This document shows positions 14,201 to 29,200 of a stretch of 64,000 bases of DNA, in pieces. Where the stretch lies: positions 84,361,001-84,425,000 of the forward strand of contig JAJNNQ010000075.1 in NCBI GenBank assembly GCA_027886175.1. The letters run 5' to 3'. The notes beneath the pieces were generated by a model. It was not told the origin of the DNA, did not search any database, and saw only the letters and a program-made list of their open reading frames with translations. Position 1 is the stretch's first letter. The number at the start of each line of letters is the position of its first letter. This DNA is from Phylloscopus collybita. Lineage: Eukaryota; Chordata; Aves; Passeriformes; Phylloscopidae. Made by a program: the position numbers and the translations under genes.

Positions 14201-17200
14201 AAATCCTTTAAAAATAAAATTAAAGCAGTATTGAGATCCTTAAAACTTCGTATTTGATCATCTCATGATTATATAGTTGCAAATGTAATAAGGCATTAAT
14301 TGCACTTTTGTTTTATCGTTAATGTTGGGTAGAAGAAGAGAACGTAGTACATTTATTTTTCCTGTGTTTCCTTGGTTAAATATACACTTGACACTGGAGT
14401 CACTGACAGATAATGCTCAATGTAGGTGCTGTATTTTGGAAAAAAATACTTTTGTAGCTTCCAAGATGCAGTGTATTTTTTAAAAGTAAAGATCTACCGG
14501 TAGTATTTTTTTTCATGTTGTTTATGAGTCTTAAAACCTGTTAGCACAGTAAAAAGTTAATTTCTCAAAACTTTAAATTGTTGCTGTCCTATGTTCAGGA
14601 TCTAGGAATGTAAAAATAGTACACAAATCAAATACTGAGTGGGCAGTAAATTATTATTTGGTTAGTTTATTTAGGTTTATAAATATTATTGTCTGCAGTC
14701 CATACTACTATTAATTCATTGTATTACATTATGCTGCTAAATTTAAGCTGCTGGCTCCAGAGAGGGAACAAGTTGGGATAGAAGAAAAATTGTTTGTAAG
14801 TTAACCCTCACTTTTTTTACAAGATTTATGCATTAGTGTGCAGTCTTCAAGCGCTATCTTCTGGTAGGGTGAAAGCAAGATCAGCTTTGCTAATGTAGTC
14901 CAGATGTTTATTACTCCTGAGGGTATATGTACTGTTGTAGTTCCCTGCTGCTGTGTTATACTTGCTTGTAATGCTAGACAACCAATTAAGAAATTAGTTC
15001 ATGTTAAACTTTCTTTTCCTGGTACGCCAGCAAACTGATGATGTGGTTTTTCTGGTGGAACAAGAGAGTATTCTTCACATGTTTTCTGTTACTGGTGAAT
15101 ATATAAACCATTCAGGCTGCGTGGGCTTAGTCCATCAGCAGCAATACAGCTACCTCGAGCAAGTGGTTTTAATTGAACTAATTCACATTAAGGTGTTTTG
15201 GTAAGTGTGTCTGTTTTTCTTAATTCTGAGGTTTAATTGGCACTGTCATTTTCAGAAAACATCTGTTTATGAGACATTCCTTATATTAACACACTATCTG
15301 AAAGCTGAGAACTTGAGTTCTATGCAGAGAGATCAGAGGGAATTTTTCTGTTGTAGTTTTTATGAAAATCATTGCTATACTCTTGCTGGTGTTTTTTTAA
15401 TAAAATGTGTTTTAAATCTGTGATAATTTTGATGTAGCCTTCTTGACATACTTGGAGGGTTTTTTTCCAAATAAAATGCAAATATGCTGAATCTCACTCA
15501 AATACCCCTGAAATCCCAGGAACTATTGGAGACACTTAAATTTTCTCAGGATCATCTACAATTTTCTTTTTATTCTGTGTAGAATTTCTGTAAGATGATG
15601 GAGATATATATATATATTTTTTAATCTGAAGAGGAATTATTTTGTTTTGGGTTTACTTCATTCTGTTAGGTGGCTGGATTGCTTTCCTGGATGCTAATTA
15701 CTGCAAAGCTTTAGTTTTTTGCTTTCTAGTTATTGTGCATTTTTAGTTCTTTAAAAAGGAAAAACCTTTCCATAAATTCTTGTTCAAAGATCTTGTTCAC
15801 TGTAGATCTTTTCTGTGGTGAGAATGGATAATGCACATAAATCACTGCTGCAGATTCTATGTTGCTGAAAACTCATCAGTTTTAAAGCTGTCATAAAGAT
15901 GAATCGTGTTTAATGAGTGGTGTAGGAATTAAATAGTGAACAGAATCATAGCACAGCCTGAAGATAGGAAGGCTGAGTTCACTGAGTCAGTTAATACAGT
16001 GTGTCAATCACAATTGTGAATGATGTAGCAAATTTGATCTATTTACTTATGTGTCTTATACTATGAGCAGTAAGAAGATGAGTGGAAGAACTGGCAGTTA
16101 GTTTGGTAATGATAATGCTGCAGTGAAAGGCCATAGGAAATTTAAAAGCCTTCAAAGAATTATAATAGAAAGAACTTCTTTCAAAATGAACTAAAACCCA
16201 ATACTGTCACCTATTGGAAGGTTGTGATAAGTTTCACAATACTTTATATTGCTCTTTAATCCCCAGCTGTTCAAGTGAAAGGATTAGGTATCTCTTTATT
16301 GCCATGCTGCTCTGACACCAGAATAAATGTGAATAGCTTTTGCTTTGTGTTACTCCTGAATCTGAGTATTTCAGTGTTACAATGGTTGTCATCCTTTGTG
16401 ACCTTCCTGTTATTTTAAGTGAATGTAGGTATCAGTGGAAAAGATCAACAGTATAAACTCAAATACAGGGATTCTCACTACAAAAATTCAGCATGAATTA
16501 GCAGGGGTGGTTTCATCTCAGTATAAGAAAAGATTTTTTTTTTTGCATTGAGAACCATCAATCACTGAAGTAAGCTCCCCAGTGACATTGTAAAGTTGCC
16601 ATCACATTCAACATTGAACTGGACAGGGTGCTAGATGATCTCACCCTGGCTCCCTTTCCCATGAAAGGTTGGACAAGATGGTCTTCTGAGATCCTTTCCA
16701 ACCTGGGCTGTTCTATAATTCTGTGAATTTTGATTTGTTTAAGTTTACTTGTTACAACTCAGAGCAATGCTGAAATAGTTTTTGATGACTACTTTCAGAA
16801 ATGTCTCTATAAGGTGAAATGCATAAAGCAGCCATTTAGACTTTTAAAAAGTTATTGGCAGTGCCACAGTACATTAAAAAAATATCATAGTCTTCTTATT
16901 CTTCATATATGGTTATTTTACAAAGTGCATGTTAAACTCCATCAGATTAGATCCTTGCTTAGACTTGTGAATCTGCATGAAGCTGCATGTGGACAGACAT
17001 CCAAAGTTAAAAACAGTTGTTTGATACACTGGAAAATATTTTGTGGATTTGTAGTTATGTATAAATAAGGAGATTTACAAAGGAAACATGCCATTAGTTC
17101 ATCTGATTCCTGATGGATGGATTCTCTCTACCTGAACTCCGTGGAGGCGAAACAGTTAAGTAATAGTAGAACACTCTGCTCTTAACTGCTTCAGCTAGCA

Positions 17201-20200
17201 CAAAAGAAACTTTTGCTTTTGAAAAGTGTATCTAGGACATACAGCAGAAAAAAAAAAGCATGGGCAGTGTCACTAATGGCATAAATACATATTTATCCAT
17301 GGCTTTCAAGCAACTAATTGTAGGGCATTAATTATAAACAGAGAAAGATACAGACCAAAGAATGGCATTTTCCCCGTGGTACTTGTGGTTTTGGCTTTGC
17401 TACAGGGCTCAATAGTGGGATATTGAATTGCATTCATACAGATGAACAAAGAGTCTAAATAAAACAAGATTAAAGTGTTTTTTTGTAAGATAACATTTGT
17501 ATCACTGAATTAAATAAGAATTCCACATGCAGCATGCAATTTCATGTCAACTGATGTGCAAAATTATTCTAACTTTGGAGTTTTTTCTCTCTGCCCAGGC
17601 AACGCATTGCTGCACAGCCCCATGCTGGACCTGGACAGCGATGTGCGTCCATCGCCGATTGGCCATCTCAGTCAAACTGCTTCACTGAAAAGGGGCAGCA
17701 GCTTTCAGTCTGGCCGTGATGATGGTAGGCATCTGTTCTGTTTGGAAAAAGAAGCTGTAGCCCCCACTGTACACTGTGTGGTGTAGTCAAAAAGCCCAAA
17801 CTAAAACCTACACTCCGTGTGTTTGTTTTGGATTGCTATGAAATGCAATTCTTTCTTCTTAAACATCACTGTTGCTTACTAAAGAAGTCCTCCATGTTTT
17901 CTGCAAGCAAGGAGCAGTTCATAAAATCCAAACAACTTCTTCTCAGGAATCTGTCAATGGTGACATCATGGGATTCAGAAAACATGCTTCTCACAGAATG
18001 GATCATTCCTTACTGAAATAGCTGTCTTACTGTTACCATTGTCGTTTCTCAGCCCAAAGCCTTGCGTGGAGGTGATTAGCAAGTGTTACAAATTAAACAC
18101 TAAATTGCTGGTTGTTTTTGAATGCCATCCACTAGCAATATGAATGCCACACTAAATGTAGCAAGCAACACCCAAAATCCAGTTTAAGTTGTTTGAATTC
18201 TTTTGCATGCGCAGGGACTTAATTGCATATATGGCTGACAATCCTACTTCAGTTATTTTGCTTTTAGAGTCTTAGTTATGGATCTGTTACCTTTTACAAC
18301 CTGAAACAGGTAAATTTTCAGCAAGTCTTGCATATTCTGGAGACACCAATATAAACTAAGATTCAAAGGAAAACTGGAGAATTGGAACACTAATAATAAT
18401 CCATCCCAATTTCCTAGAGGTAGAATGAGCTGCCTCTGAGTGGAGTTCCTTGGTGCTTAGGTGCACATAACCACTGATAGCTCTGCCATCCTTTTTCTTC
18501 TCTGAGTGGAGAGACAAAGCAAACCTACAATTTAGGATGCCTGTGCAAGAGCTGCCATTCCAAGTGTGCCGTGATACGTTCTGTTTTCAGTTTGTTTGTG
18601 GATCTTTTTCGTTTTTGGTAAATTTAAGGAATGGCATCTCTGGTGATTTTTTGGTAACTTGATGTGTTTGGGGATTTTTTTCTCTGATATATTTGACAGT
18701 GATTGTCCAAGATATTAATTAAAGAAATTACTATGAATTCAAAACTGCAGCATTCAAATAACATTTGGCTCTTGCTTGAACATATGTTCATCAGAATATG
18801 TAAACAATAGACAGTAGCTCTAGTTTCATCTTTAGAATGGGATAGCAGAGATTATAATAGAATCAATGGAATAAAATATAGATTGGAGCTTTCTCTAGCA
18901 ACAAAGTAAAAATATCCTGAATTTATAGCTATAACCTTTTGATACAATATGCAGTAGCTTATTCTAAGAGGTATCTGCTGTCTGCAGGCTTGGGACTAAG
19001 CCTGAAATATGCTTCCTTGAGAGGAAAAGAATTTCATAGATGAAGTAAATCTTGCCAGTATGTTTCCAGTTACCAACAGACATTCCTGCTTATAACCTTG
19101 GATTGGTGCTGGAGTTTTTGGCAAAGATGAAATGGTTTCTCAAAGGAACTGAATTCTTTTTGTTAGAAGTTGGGGGTTGTAGAAGTTACAGAGCCTCTGC
19201 TGCTATAGCTCTGTTGGCACAGCTTCCTGACGTAATCACAGCTTGTTAATGAGAGTCTTTCTGCCACTGGGTCTAGACCAGTTCCCTGGCAGTCATAAAT
19301 CAAGCTGGTGAAAGTTTCTGTGTTCACACTAGGAGCTTTTCTTTGAGCTTCGACATCTTCCTGCCTCCTAAACAGACTATATCACTCTCAGTACAGTTGC
19401 ACTTATGTCAGACCCTCTTCCCAAATTTTGGGCTTCCATTATGATTTTATTTCCAAATACTAATTCAAAATGCCGAATCTTTTTGGCCATGAGAAGAGGC
19501 TAGGGTAGATGTTCAATTCTCCAGTAAAGAAGTGGAGCAATATGTGATCCACACCTTGATAAATGGAATCTGCTGAAGGCATGCTGTTCTTCAAGGAGAT
19601 TCATGACTGTCTACCAACACAATAAAATGGTGAGGCTCTGGTGAAGCCTACTAGTTTGTAATGTGCTGTTAGGCAGCTATTTTTGCCTAACTGGTGAATT
19701 CTTGTTGTGTGTAGGCAACATTCTATAGCAAAGTAGGTACAAAAAGTGCTATTTCATGCAACATTTTACTGAATTTCCACAGTGTTACATAGGGTGATAT
19801 CATATTTTTAAATTTATCATTTGTACAAGACCTGAGTTTATACATTAAAAACCACCACATCAACAAACATGTCGTTTTAAAGTGCTTTGGGGGCTTTGGC
19901 TATTTGTTTGGGGGTTTTTCAAAAATTACATAATTTCTTTGTCCCAGTGTTCCAAAGCAGACAGTAGTTCCTGAAGTGAAATACAAGTCTTTTGTCATTG
20001 TTGTGCTGATACCCTGTTTTGTTAAACCATTGTAATCCTGAAGGTTTCAATGGAGAGTGTAGATGGTTATGGAAGAATACTTCACACAGTTTCTTTTCCT
20101 TTCTATGGTAATGAGTACCTCTGCCTCTGTTCAGCTTTCTCTTTACCCCTTTTCACCCATTTGCACAGAAACCTGAAAAAAGTTACCTGTTGCCAAGATT

Positions 20201-23200
20201 TCATTTGAAACTTTTCTAATGTCTTGATTGCTTTAACATTACCTTACATTTTAGAGTGGTTTGAAGACAGCAGATTGTCTGAATGGATTTTTAGGTGGAT
20301 TGCCTTAGATACCCCCATAAGGGAAGCTATTCTGTAGATACTGTCATAGTGCTGGCACCTTGTAAGCATATGAGAGGAGAAGAAAGAGCTTGTATGTGTA
20401 CAAATTGTGTACACATATATGGACTGGGCTTTAAATTTTATTTTTTTATTTCTACCCAAAAGATTTTATATATACTGTATAGTCACTTGTGTAATACAGT
20501 GCAGCAGCAAGCTAGTACAAGTACATTCTTCTTGTTATTTTTAAAAACATTAATATTGCTTTTTCCATCCTCTCTCCCCGTTTTAGCTTGGCGATACAAA
20601 GCTCCTCAGCAAGTTGTATTTGTTGAAAAGTTGACAAAACTTGTTGTAAGTCAGCTGCCCAACTTTTGGAAGCTCTGGATTTCTTATGTGAATGGAAGTT
20701 TATTCAGTGAGGTATGGATTCTTCTATATGAAGGGCTTATAAGTAACAAAGGTCTGTAGTAATTATGTTTGAGGTATTGTATTTCACTGGTAGAAGTAAC
20801 GACTTATTTTAGTAAGAGATTTTTCTTTTTAGAAGAACGTAAGCATGCAGTGAAATTATGTTAAATTCTGACAAGTGGGGATTGTGTGTGTGGCTGTAGC
20901 TGTGTTCAGTTGCTGGACTCAATAATACCTGTATACTTACACCTCTTACTCATAGCTGGCCCTTCACTGGTGATCTGAAGAAATAGCACATTGCATGAGA
21001 GGCAGAGATATGTAAAAGGCAGAGTCATATAGAAAAAATATTGTTTCCTTTCTTTGGAAAAGGAGTACTCATTTCTGGAGTTTTAAGTATTTGGAAGTGA
21101 GGTGATGTTTAAGACCAGAGTTGCAAAATAACCAAGGCACAGAGCAGAATTCACAGGCACATTACAGGGAGTGTAGTCTGGAAGGTAAATCAGCTACAAC
21201 TACCTGTGCTACTACTCCTTCTTGCTCAGATGATCTGATTTTTCCAAATCATGCAAATATAATCCTGATAATCCACGAAGGGGAAAAACAAAAGTAAGGA
21301 TTTAAGACACAGACTGTTTTTATATGCACACTCTTAACAGATTTTGAAAGGATACCTCTCAAAATTATTTTTGAGAAATTAATTAATTTGTAGTATGCTA
21401 TGTTCTGCTGTGTTTAAATTCTGAAGTCATCACATTTACTGTTCTTTGCAGCTTTAGGAGAAAAAAAAAAGCATTTAAAAAAGAGCATTTGGAAGCTTAT
21501 GTTCTTATTTTCCATTTCTCTAACCAAAGAATTAATTTATCTATCTATTGCTACTGTTTATAAACCAATATATTGTTTTCATCTGATTATACTAGTAGGT
21601 AACACAGTCGTTTATGTGTTGAACACAATGTACAGAGCATTATAGCATCAGTGAAATAGATGCCATGTGTGATCCTCATTTTACATGATAAAAATCAAAA
21701 GAAAGGGCATTTACAGATAATGTTCAGGGAAGGAAGTGAAATCAAGAATTAACCTTAGTACTGCTGACTTTCACAAAAATAATTTATTTCATAAGGAAAA
21801 TGACAGTCTCTCTTTTTGACACCAGTACTGTTGAAAATTAAACTTTACAAATTCACCTGTTAAGTTACTGTGATTTTCTTTTCTGTGTGCAATGAAATAG
21901 AAAGCAGTTTCTAGAGAAACAAAGACTTGAACTGTAAACAAGGTTAAGAAATCCTCCTCATGAAAATGACTGCATGTGGAAAATGTAGAGGTCTTCTGTC
22001 CTGCCTGGACAAACATTGTTTCAATGTGTTAAAAAAACAAAAGAGGTAGTTTTTTTGTTAGTCTGTAAGGTACATATGCTCTTCTACGTTTGAGCCTAAT
22101 TCTGAACTTCTGAGAAGTTAATCTCCATGCATTTGATTTGTTCCACTCCTTTGATCTGTACAGAAGCCCCACAAGTTCTTGGGGAGATAGGAAGGAATCC
22201 ATTTCTCCTGTGTGTTCTGCATGCCACAGTCAATTGAGGATGAGTGAGAGGAGGGGGTGACAAAAGCTGGAAGACTTCTAGAGCACCTAAGAATATCTGT
22301 CATCACAGTGCATTCAAGACTGAAAGTTTGTGTTTTGCTGTCAGAAACAGTACAGATTTTAATTGTCTACAAAGAAAATTCTTTTACCATGTTGCTTGCT
22401 ATTTATCATTCAGAAAGCAAGGCAGTTGCTACTTTATTTTTTAAGAAAGTCTATAAAAAGGTATACAGGGTTATTTCAGTTAGTTTAGATAAGTCTTCAA
22501 GACATTTTAAAAATGTAGAAAGAAAATCTCCACATAGGCATTTCAAGATGTATTTTATGTTGTTCAGTTTGTAGGGTTTTGGCAGGGTTCTCTTCAGTTC
22601 TGAGAGGTTAGCTGTATGGCTTAAAATATTGTCAGTTAAGATGTATGTGGTGTTTCAACAGTTTGAAAAGTTGAGTTCTTTGAATCACTTTAGGTGAAGT
22701 CACAAATGTGAGTAGTAACCGTTGATCTTACCACAAGATAGTTTTGGTCTGTCTGTGCAGGAAAGGTTTAAGATTGGTCTTCAGCAAAACCACTGAAAAA
22801 AAAAAAAAGTCAAAGATCTATGAATTGCTCTGTTTAATCCAGCTGTAAACCAGTGTGAATTTAAAGTTGCTATCTGAAGTTTCAAGGAATACAACTTATT
22901 TCCTTTTTAATGCTTTAGAAGAGAGAAGTGGGAGTTAAATGCAGCAATAATTTGAAGGTTGTTCTCCTTGTCTGAAATGGTATAATTCAGTGTTAACATA
23001 CAAGAGTTTTATAGCTATGTGTTTTCCAAAACTGTTAAACAGTTTGAGATTTCTCTAATTTTTGCTCACTTCAAATTATTTATTTTATCTTAAAAATCTC
23101 AAATGCTTTAGCTAAAGAAGGATTCTGAAAAACACAGCATTTCAAATGAATTATTTGAAAGTAAACTGATTGTCCTTGAGGACACTCCTGTCATGTTATT

Positions 23201-26200
23201 GCACTTCTTGTCCAGTAGATGTTGCTGTACAAACGTAAAATAGATTTTCTAAGTATAAAATTCGACATCTGCACTTCACCTAAGATTTGAAATAACTTGT
23301 TCGATGTAATTTACTCTACTGAGATCTCAGTACTCTATACAAGTGTAGAACTACAAACAGGAAGACTATTAGTCAAATCATGTTTTCCTTCAACTGTAAC
23401 TGTCTCATGCGATGAGTACTCATGTTCCTCTGTTCTCAAAAAGTGACAATAGAGATGCTGCTTATTTGGCAGTCTCTTTTACAATTAGTTGAATTATTTA
23501 AAGAGCGTTGTAACAAAATACTGTTCCTAAACCAAACAAAAACCCTTCAACCGTCTCCCTCACATCATGCATTTCCAAATTGCCTTCATTCCAAAAATTG
23601 TCTCTCACTTCACATTGATGTCTTTCTCTTGTCAGTTTCTGTACTAAAAAAATACAGTTTCTTCATGTCAACTTGATGCACAAATGCAATATATGTGTTT
23701 TAGATCTCACTAACACTGCAGTGAGAAAACTTTAACCTCAGGAAGTTTGTGCTGTTTGAGCTACTCTTATGCTTGTCTCTGACTTTGTCTTAAGCACGCA
23801 TTTTTCCTCAGAGTTAAACATTAGGGTACTTACTTACAGTAAGTTGAGTTTATTGAGATATATATAGTCTTCGCTTAGTGAAATGCCCTGAGTTCATTTT
23901 TATAATTACATCATGAACTCATCGGTTTTCACTTCTTCACTTTGAAACCCCCTTTTTCAGAATTATTTTAACAGTGGTTATAAGATACTTACACTTTTCA
24001 ATTTTCTCATTTTCACAAGACTGCTGAAAAATCTGGCCAAATGGAAAGATCGAAAAAAAACGCTAGGCAAAGACAAAATGATTTCAAGGTAAGTAGTTGG
24101 GGGAGATGTGGTGGGGAGAACCTTAATTTTTTTCATTTGTCCTTCATGGCAAGATACTTTAGCGTCACCTTGAAAAATAAGATTTCTTAAGTAATTTGTG
24201 TACCCTCATACCTCCTCCTCTCTTCTCTATGGAGCCACCTGTAAATCTAGCATTTCTGCTTGTTGTATGTAGCAAGTACGTGGCTGATTAAGCATCTTGG
24301 TAAAGATTTTTCCTTGATTTTTCTTCCCTTTCTTCTGATGCAGAAAATGATTCAGGAAGTGATGCATTCTTTGGTAAAACTTATACGTGGAGCCTTGCTT
24401 CCATTCAGCCTCAGAGAAGGAGAATTAAGACAGTATGGTGGCTGGGAGATGAAATCCGAACTGTCTGGCCAGTGGCTAACACATGTTATCCAGACTGTAA
24501 GGTAAATGGATCTCTGGACGCATAAAATCATTCTATTTGTGGAATATGTGTACTTTAGGATAAAATGTTTTGTTCATTGCGTTAAACACCCTGAATTTCG
24601 ATAATGTTAACATTTTCAAAATAGGATTGCAAAAAGAAATTGCTTATGTCAGATTCAAGATTCTGTCTGCAAGTGTAATTAACGATGTCTCATGGTATAG
24701 TCTTATTACACAATAATACATTCATTTTTTTCCCATAGCATCTAATGAAAAAGTTAGAACAAAATATTTGCCTGGCACAACATAGAGCATAGACACTCAG
24801 TGAATGAAACACAATTTGATTCTTTAGGATAGAAAGCAGTTATTTCCTGCATTTGCTACATGTCTTCCCATCTTTGCCAAAATGCGTGAAAATATCTTGT
24901 TTTTCACTGTAGTTTTTCTTAGATCATAATTTGCCCTTAGAGTTGTTCAGTGGAAGGTGATACTCCTGCTTATAATGTCATTCTGCTTATATTTTTTATA
25001 AAATTAATAATGTACATTTCATTAATTGTGAAATGACTCACTAATATACAGAATTTGCTTGCATTTGTCTATGGGGCCTACAAGAATCATCATTATCTTT
25101 TGAAACGTAACTACTCCTTTTGAGTAATACCTGGGTCTGATACTGTACTTCTTATCTTGAGTTTTCAGAGTAGGTAAGAGGCAAAGCACAGATGAAGAAA
25201 AGTAAAGAAAAGAAAAGAAAAAAAAGAAAGGGGTATGATCATGTATAGATATTCTTAGTGCAGTGGAGCGATACACACCTGTTGTCAAGTCTGTTTAACA
25301 CTTTCTCTCACTCTGTTGTCACTTAAATTATCTGTACTGTAACCACCTAGAAAGCTATTTCCATGTGAAGTTTGTTATTATGGCTGAATTTGATGGAATG
25401 CTTTCAATTTAAGAAGGAACTGACTTGATGAAAAGATATGAAGGGGCACCAGTGTTGCCCTTTCATGAGAAGCAAGCCATGAGTTTCACTCAAATTTTAA
25501 AATTCTAGACTTTAGCACTTGCACATCTGTAATACTGGCTTGGAAATGTAAGCAACAGTTCTCTAAAGGTTAGCTGTGTGCTCCTGCCATCTGAGATAAC
25601 ATCCAGACTGCGGCTACAGACCATATGAAGACTCTTTCAGAGAATCTCCTTTTGCTTTCTGGGCACTACCCTTGTAATGAGCAACTGAACTGAGAGCTGG
25701 GGAAATCCTCTCTCCCTCCTACGCCTTTCCTCACCTTGTTTTCTTAGCAATGGCACTTGAGCAAACTGGGCTAGACTTTACTGTAAAGTGGCCAAAAGTA
25801 GAGAAGAAAAGGGGCATCTGATGAAGAGGAATGGAACATGTCATCATAGAGCACTGATCAGTGATGACCGGGTCAGAAGTTTGTGCAAGTACTGCAAGTA
25901 CGTTTATTTTCAAGCCCCCACACTTTGACAGTCTGACAGAATTCATGTGACTCACTAATGATGAAGGTGGGCTGTTCCCAAGAGGAGTCTACACACTGCC
26001 TAAGACCTTTATTTGTTAGAAAGTTATGTAATAGCTTAAGCCTTATTTTCACAGCCTGTAACTAAAAGTCATTGTGAAGCACATGATTGAATTTTACTCC
26101 TTTCTGTCGTCTCACAAATGATTTACCATTTTCTGCTTGTATTTAAGAGTGATAAAACTCACGGTATTAGATAATAAGGAGTTGTCGTTATGTCTGTGTG

Positions 26201-29200
26201 ATCTTAATTTTCCTGCTGGGGTGTTTGTCTCACACAGCTGATATCACACATACATATTTGTGTCTATCACACAGTCTTTCTCTTGTACCCCATCCCATCA
26301 TTGCCCAGTATGAATAGGTTCCAGAGAATAAATTAGAACTATGCAATCAAGTGAGTCATTGCGGGCAAGACTTTTGCCTTTCTTTAAAGGTATGAAAGGT
26401 ATGTATGTTTTAGGGTGTATTATAAGACAAAAAGGATGACCTTAGGGATCTGACAGTTTTGTGCTCAATGGAATCAACTCTAAAGTACAGAACTTCTGTG
26501 AAGTCTGAAGTAACTTAAATTTCTCACAGATGGGTATTTACGCTCTGCTGGCTGAGATAGTACAGATTTTTCTAATGTATTAATTCAGTAGTTGTGAAGT
26601 GGAGAGCAGCCTGGTCAATGGTGGGGGTTTGGTGGTTTGTGCCCAGTACCAGGGGTGTAGAACTGGAGCCTACAGGTGCATGATTGGAAATGTTCCACTT
26701 GTTTGCTTTGTGCTTTCCTATTCTTCCACCTTGGCACTTTCTATTACCTGTGCTTTCCTCACTATTAGCAGCAGGGCAGATGGCAGTGACTGCCTTTGAA
26801 TTGTTCTTGCTTACATATCCAGGAGTTGGATAAAAGCAGTGAACATCTCTCTGTTCTCCTGACTAAGTCTGAGCATGACTGTAGCTTTTTAGTTGAAAGC
26901 TGAAATGCTAATTTTTACAAAGCAGCTGCTGTGTTACTATTTGTAAAGGAAAAAACCAGAAATTAACATCTCCATCCTCACCTGTAGTACCAGTGTTTTG
27001 TGCCTGGTTAGAGTTGTAAGCAAAACAGTGAATTAATTTACTCTGCACATGGTGCAGTAGCTGTATTTTGGCTCCTTGAATGTGTATATTCTTAGCTATC
27101 TGCTGCACAGCCACATCACCATTTCTGGCAGCTTAATCACTGTTACTGTTTTCACACAAGTAAAAAATATCTTAGAAACCCGGTTGTGGATCTTGTATTT
27201 GACCTAGGCATTCGTCTAAAAACAAAACCAAAGTTGCTTCTGCTCCAAAATTATTCTTGGATCATATGACAGGAGATCAAGCAGGGAAGTGCAGGAAGAC
27301 AGTAGAAAAAAGGTGGCATGTTGCTGTGATGATATGATTGTAATCTTAGAGAAAAATAAATCTGCATTTACAATCTTCTTATTTAAATAAATGATTAATC
27401 TTCTCAGAATGGGATAATTGGTTTTCAAAGAAGCACTGAGAATGGAACTGTTGTATTTTTATGTGCAGAAAATGTCTGAAAAATTCAGTTTAGTCATATC
27501 AGCTTAAAAAACCTTCAGATTTACACTTCCTTCAAACTTTATTTGTTTTCCAGGCTTAGTTCTGAGTCTCTTACTGCACTCGAGATACCCAATGACATGC
27601 TTCAGATCATCCAGGATCTTATTCTGGACCTTCGTGTGCGTTGCATTATCGTGACCTTACAACACACAGCTGAAGGTAATAGAAGGCTGCAGGTTCCCTT
27701 GCTCACTGTCATTCTTTGTGCCCCTAATTAGGCCAAACAGGCTCACAGATTACTGTTTATTACAGATGTTGTAGTGGTAGTTGACTTATCTGATTCTGTA
27801 GTCACTCACAAGGGTTACTCAAATAGTTCATTTTTCTGCCAGAAATGAGTTAGGAGTATTTTCTTCCCTCAGTCTAATAAATAGAGTAGGTTAGACTTGT
27901 TACTTTTGGGTTGAGACAGTTCTACAACAAAAGTGATTTATTTCACAATGCAGCTTTTCCATGTTGGAAATATAATTTATTTTCTTTCTTGGTGTTTTCT
28001 ATAACATGAAGCATTAAATAAGCAGTGTCCCACTCCCAGGGACAAAAAAAAAAAAAAAGCCCCAAAAAACAATCCACAGCCCTTCATAAAGTATTTTAGC
28101 TGTGTAGTTTCCAGAGCTTTTTACTAACATTGTAATCCCCTGTTTTCTGCTGTGTACACAACATTTGCCATAAATGTCTGGATGAAGGCCAATAACAGGT
28201 TATCTAAATCTAATGTGACTCTATGTCATCAGAGGCCATTCTTCTTGCTGTCTTGTATTTAGCTCTGAAACTTAAATTTCAGTAAGATAGATCTCTTAGA
28301 AATAAAATCGGAGCAGATTGATCTACTAGTTCTCTTAGCAGGGCCATGGTTTTTGCTTTTTTTTTTTTCTTTCCCAAAAGCTTGCTTATGCTCTGTTAAA
28401 AAAACTGGGGCTTTTTATTATTACAATTTAGTCACTTTTAATCTTTAACATACGATTTTATGTAGGCTAAGAGTTTTACTCTAGGCTTAAGTGTGCCAAG
28501 CATAGGTGACTCTATCAAGCAAATTTTTAATTTTTTGGTCACAACAAATCATTAGTTATCTGTGGTGTATTTGTTACAATATTGATATGAATTGCATTCT
28601 TGGCTTTTGTTTTATTAAATCCTATTTCACAATTAACATTATTTTTCTGCTTTAATATTAAGCAGGCTGGGTGAATAAGTTTGTACGTTGTCTTGTCTCC
28701 TTAAAACTCTGTAAAGTATTATCACTATTTCAGATTTCACATAAAGTCTGCGAAAGTCTATTTTGCTTTTCAGCCCTTAACACAATTGAGTTCAATTGTT
28801 TTTTCCTGATGGTGTAAGAGATTATTTTCTTTTAATTGTGACATGAGGATGGTCTTATTGGACTGACTTATTCCTCTGTCTAGGAACTGTGAGTGATTCC
28901 TCAGATGTTGTGCTGTTTCAAAGGAAGGAAGTATTTAGCTCTCAACCATTTTCTTGACAGTCCTCTGCTTATCCAGTCTCTGAGCTATATACCTAGCTTC
29001 TCCAGCATAGTCCAGAGAGCTCCAATGTGTGACCAATGATGAAAAATCTGTCATGTTACTGGTTTTACCTACTTGTTACATCATGGCAATAGCCCAGTTC
29101 TTTGTTCGGGTGCAGAGTTTCTGCTCCACGTGTTCTGATTGCTGGCTACACATTCTGTGTAGGAAAAACTCCTCTGGTAGTCTGCTCCTTAGTTTTTCAA

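Larger units (their letters stand above)
6038..17598 (+). other. EXOC2: EXOC2 intron e4-e5 (11.6 kb, GC-AG type)
   Basis: The largest complete intron in the window. It begins GCAAGG and ends CCCAG. Contents are a TATG microsatellite at 6066-6096, a small CpG cluster near 13034-13085, an AT dinucleotide run near 15604 and a CR1 fragment at about 16560-16727. Two 125-codon reverse-strand reading frames (6842-7219 and 7715-8092) show no family resemblance or codon signal and are treated as chance. Confidence 0.88.

Noticed and set aside
15951..16000. CAGAATCATAGCACAGCC as a reverse-oriented CR1 end
   Set aside because: The sequence after it does not follow the CR1 pattern, so the short match is not enough.
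20295..20759. 154-codon plus-strand open frame
   Set aside because: Its 3' part is simply EXOC2 exon e6; the 5' part is intron read through without a stop.
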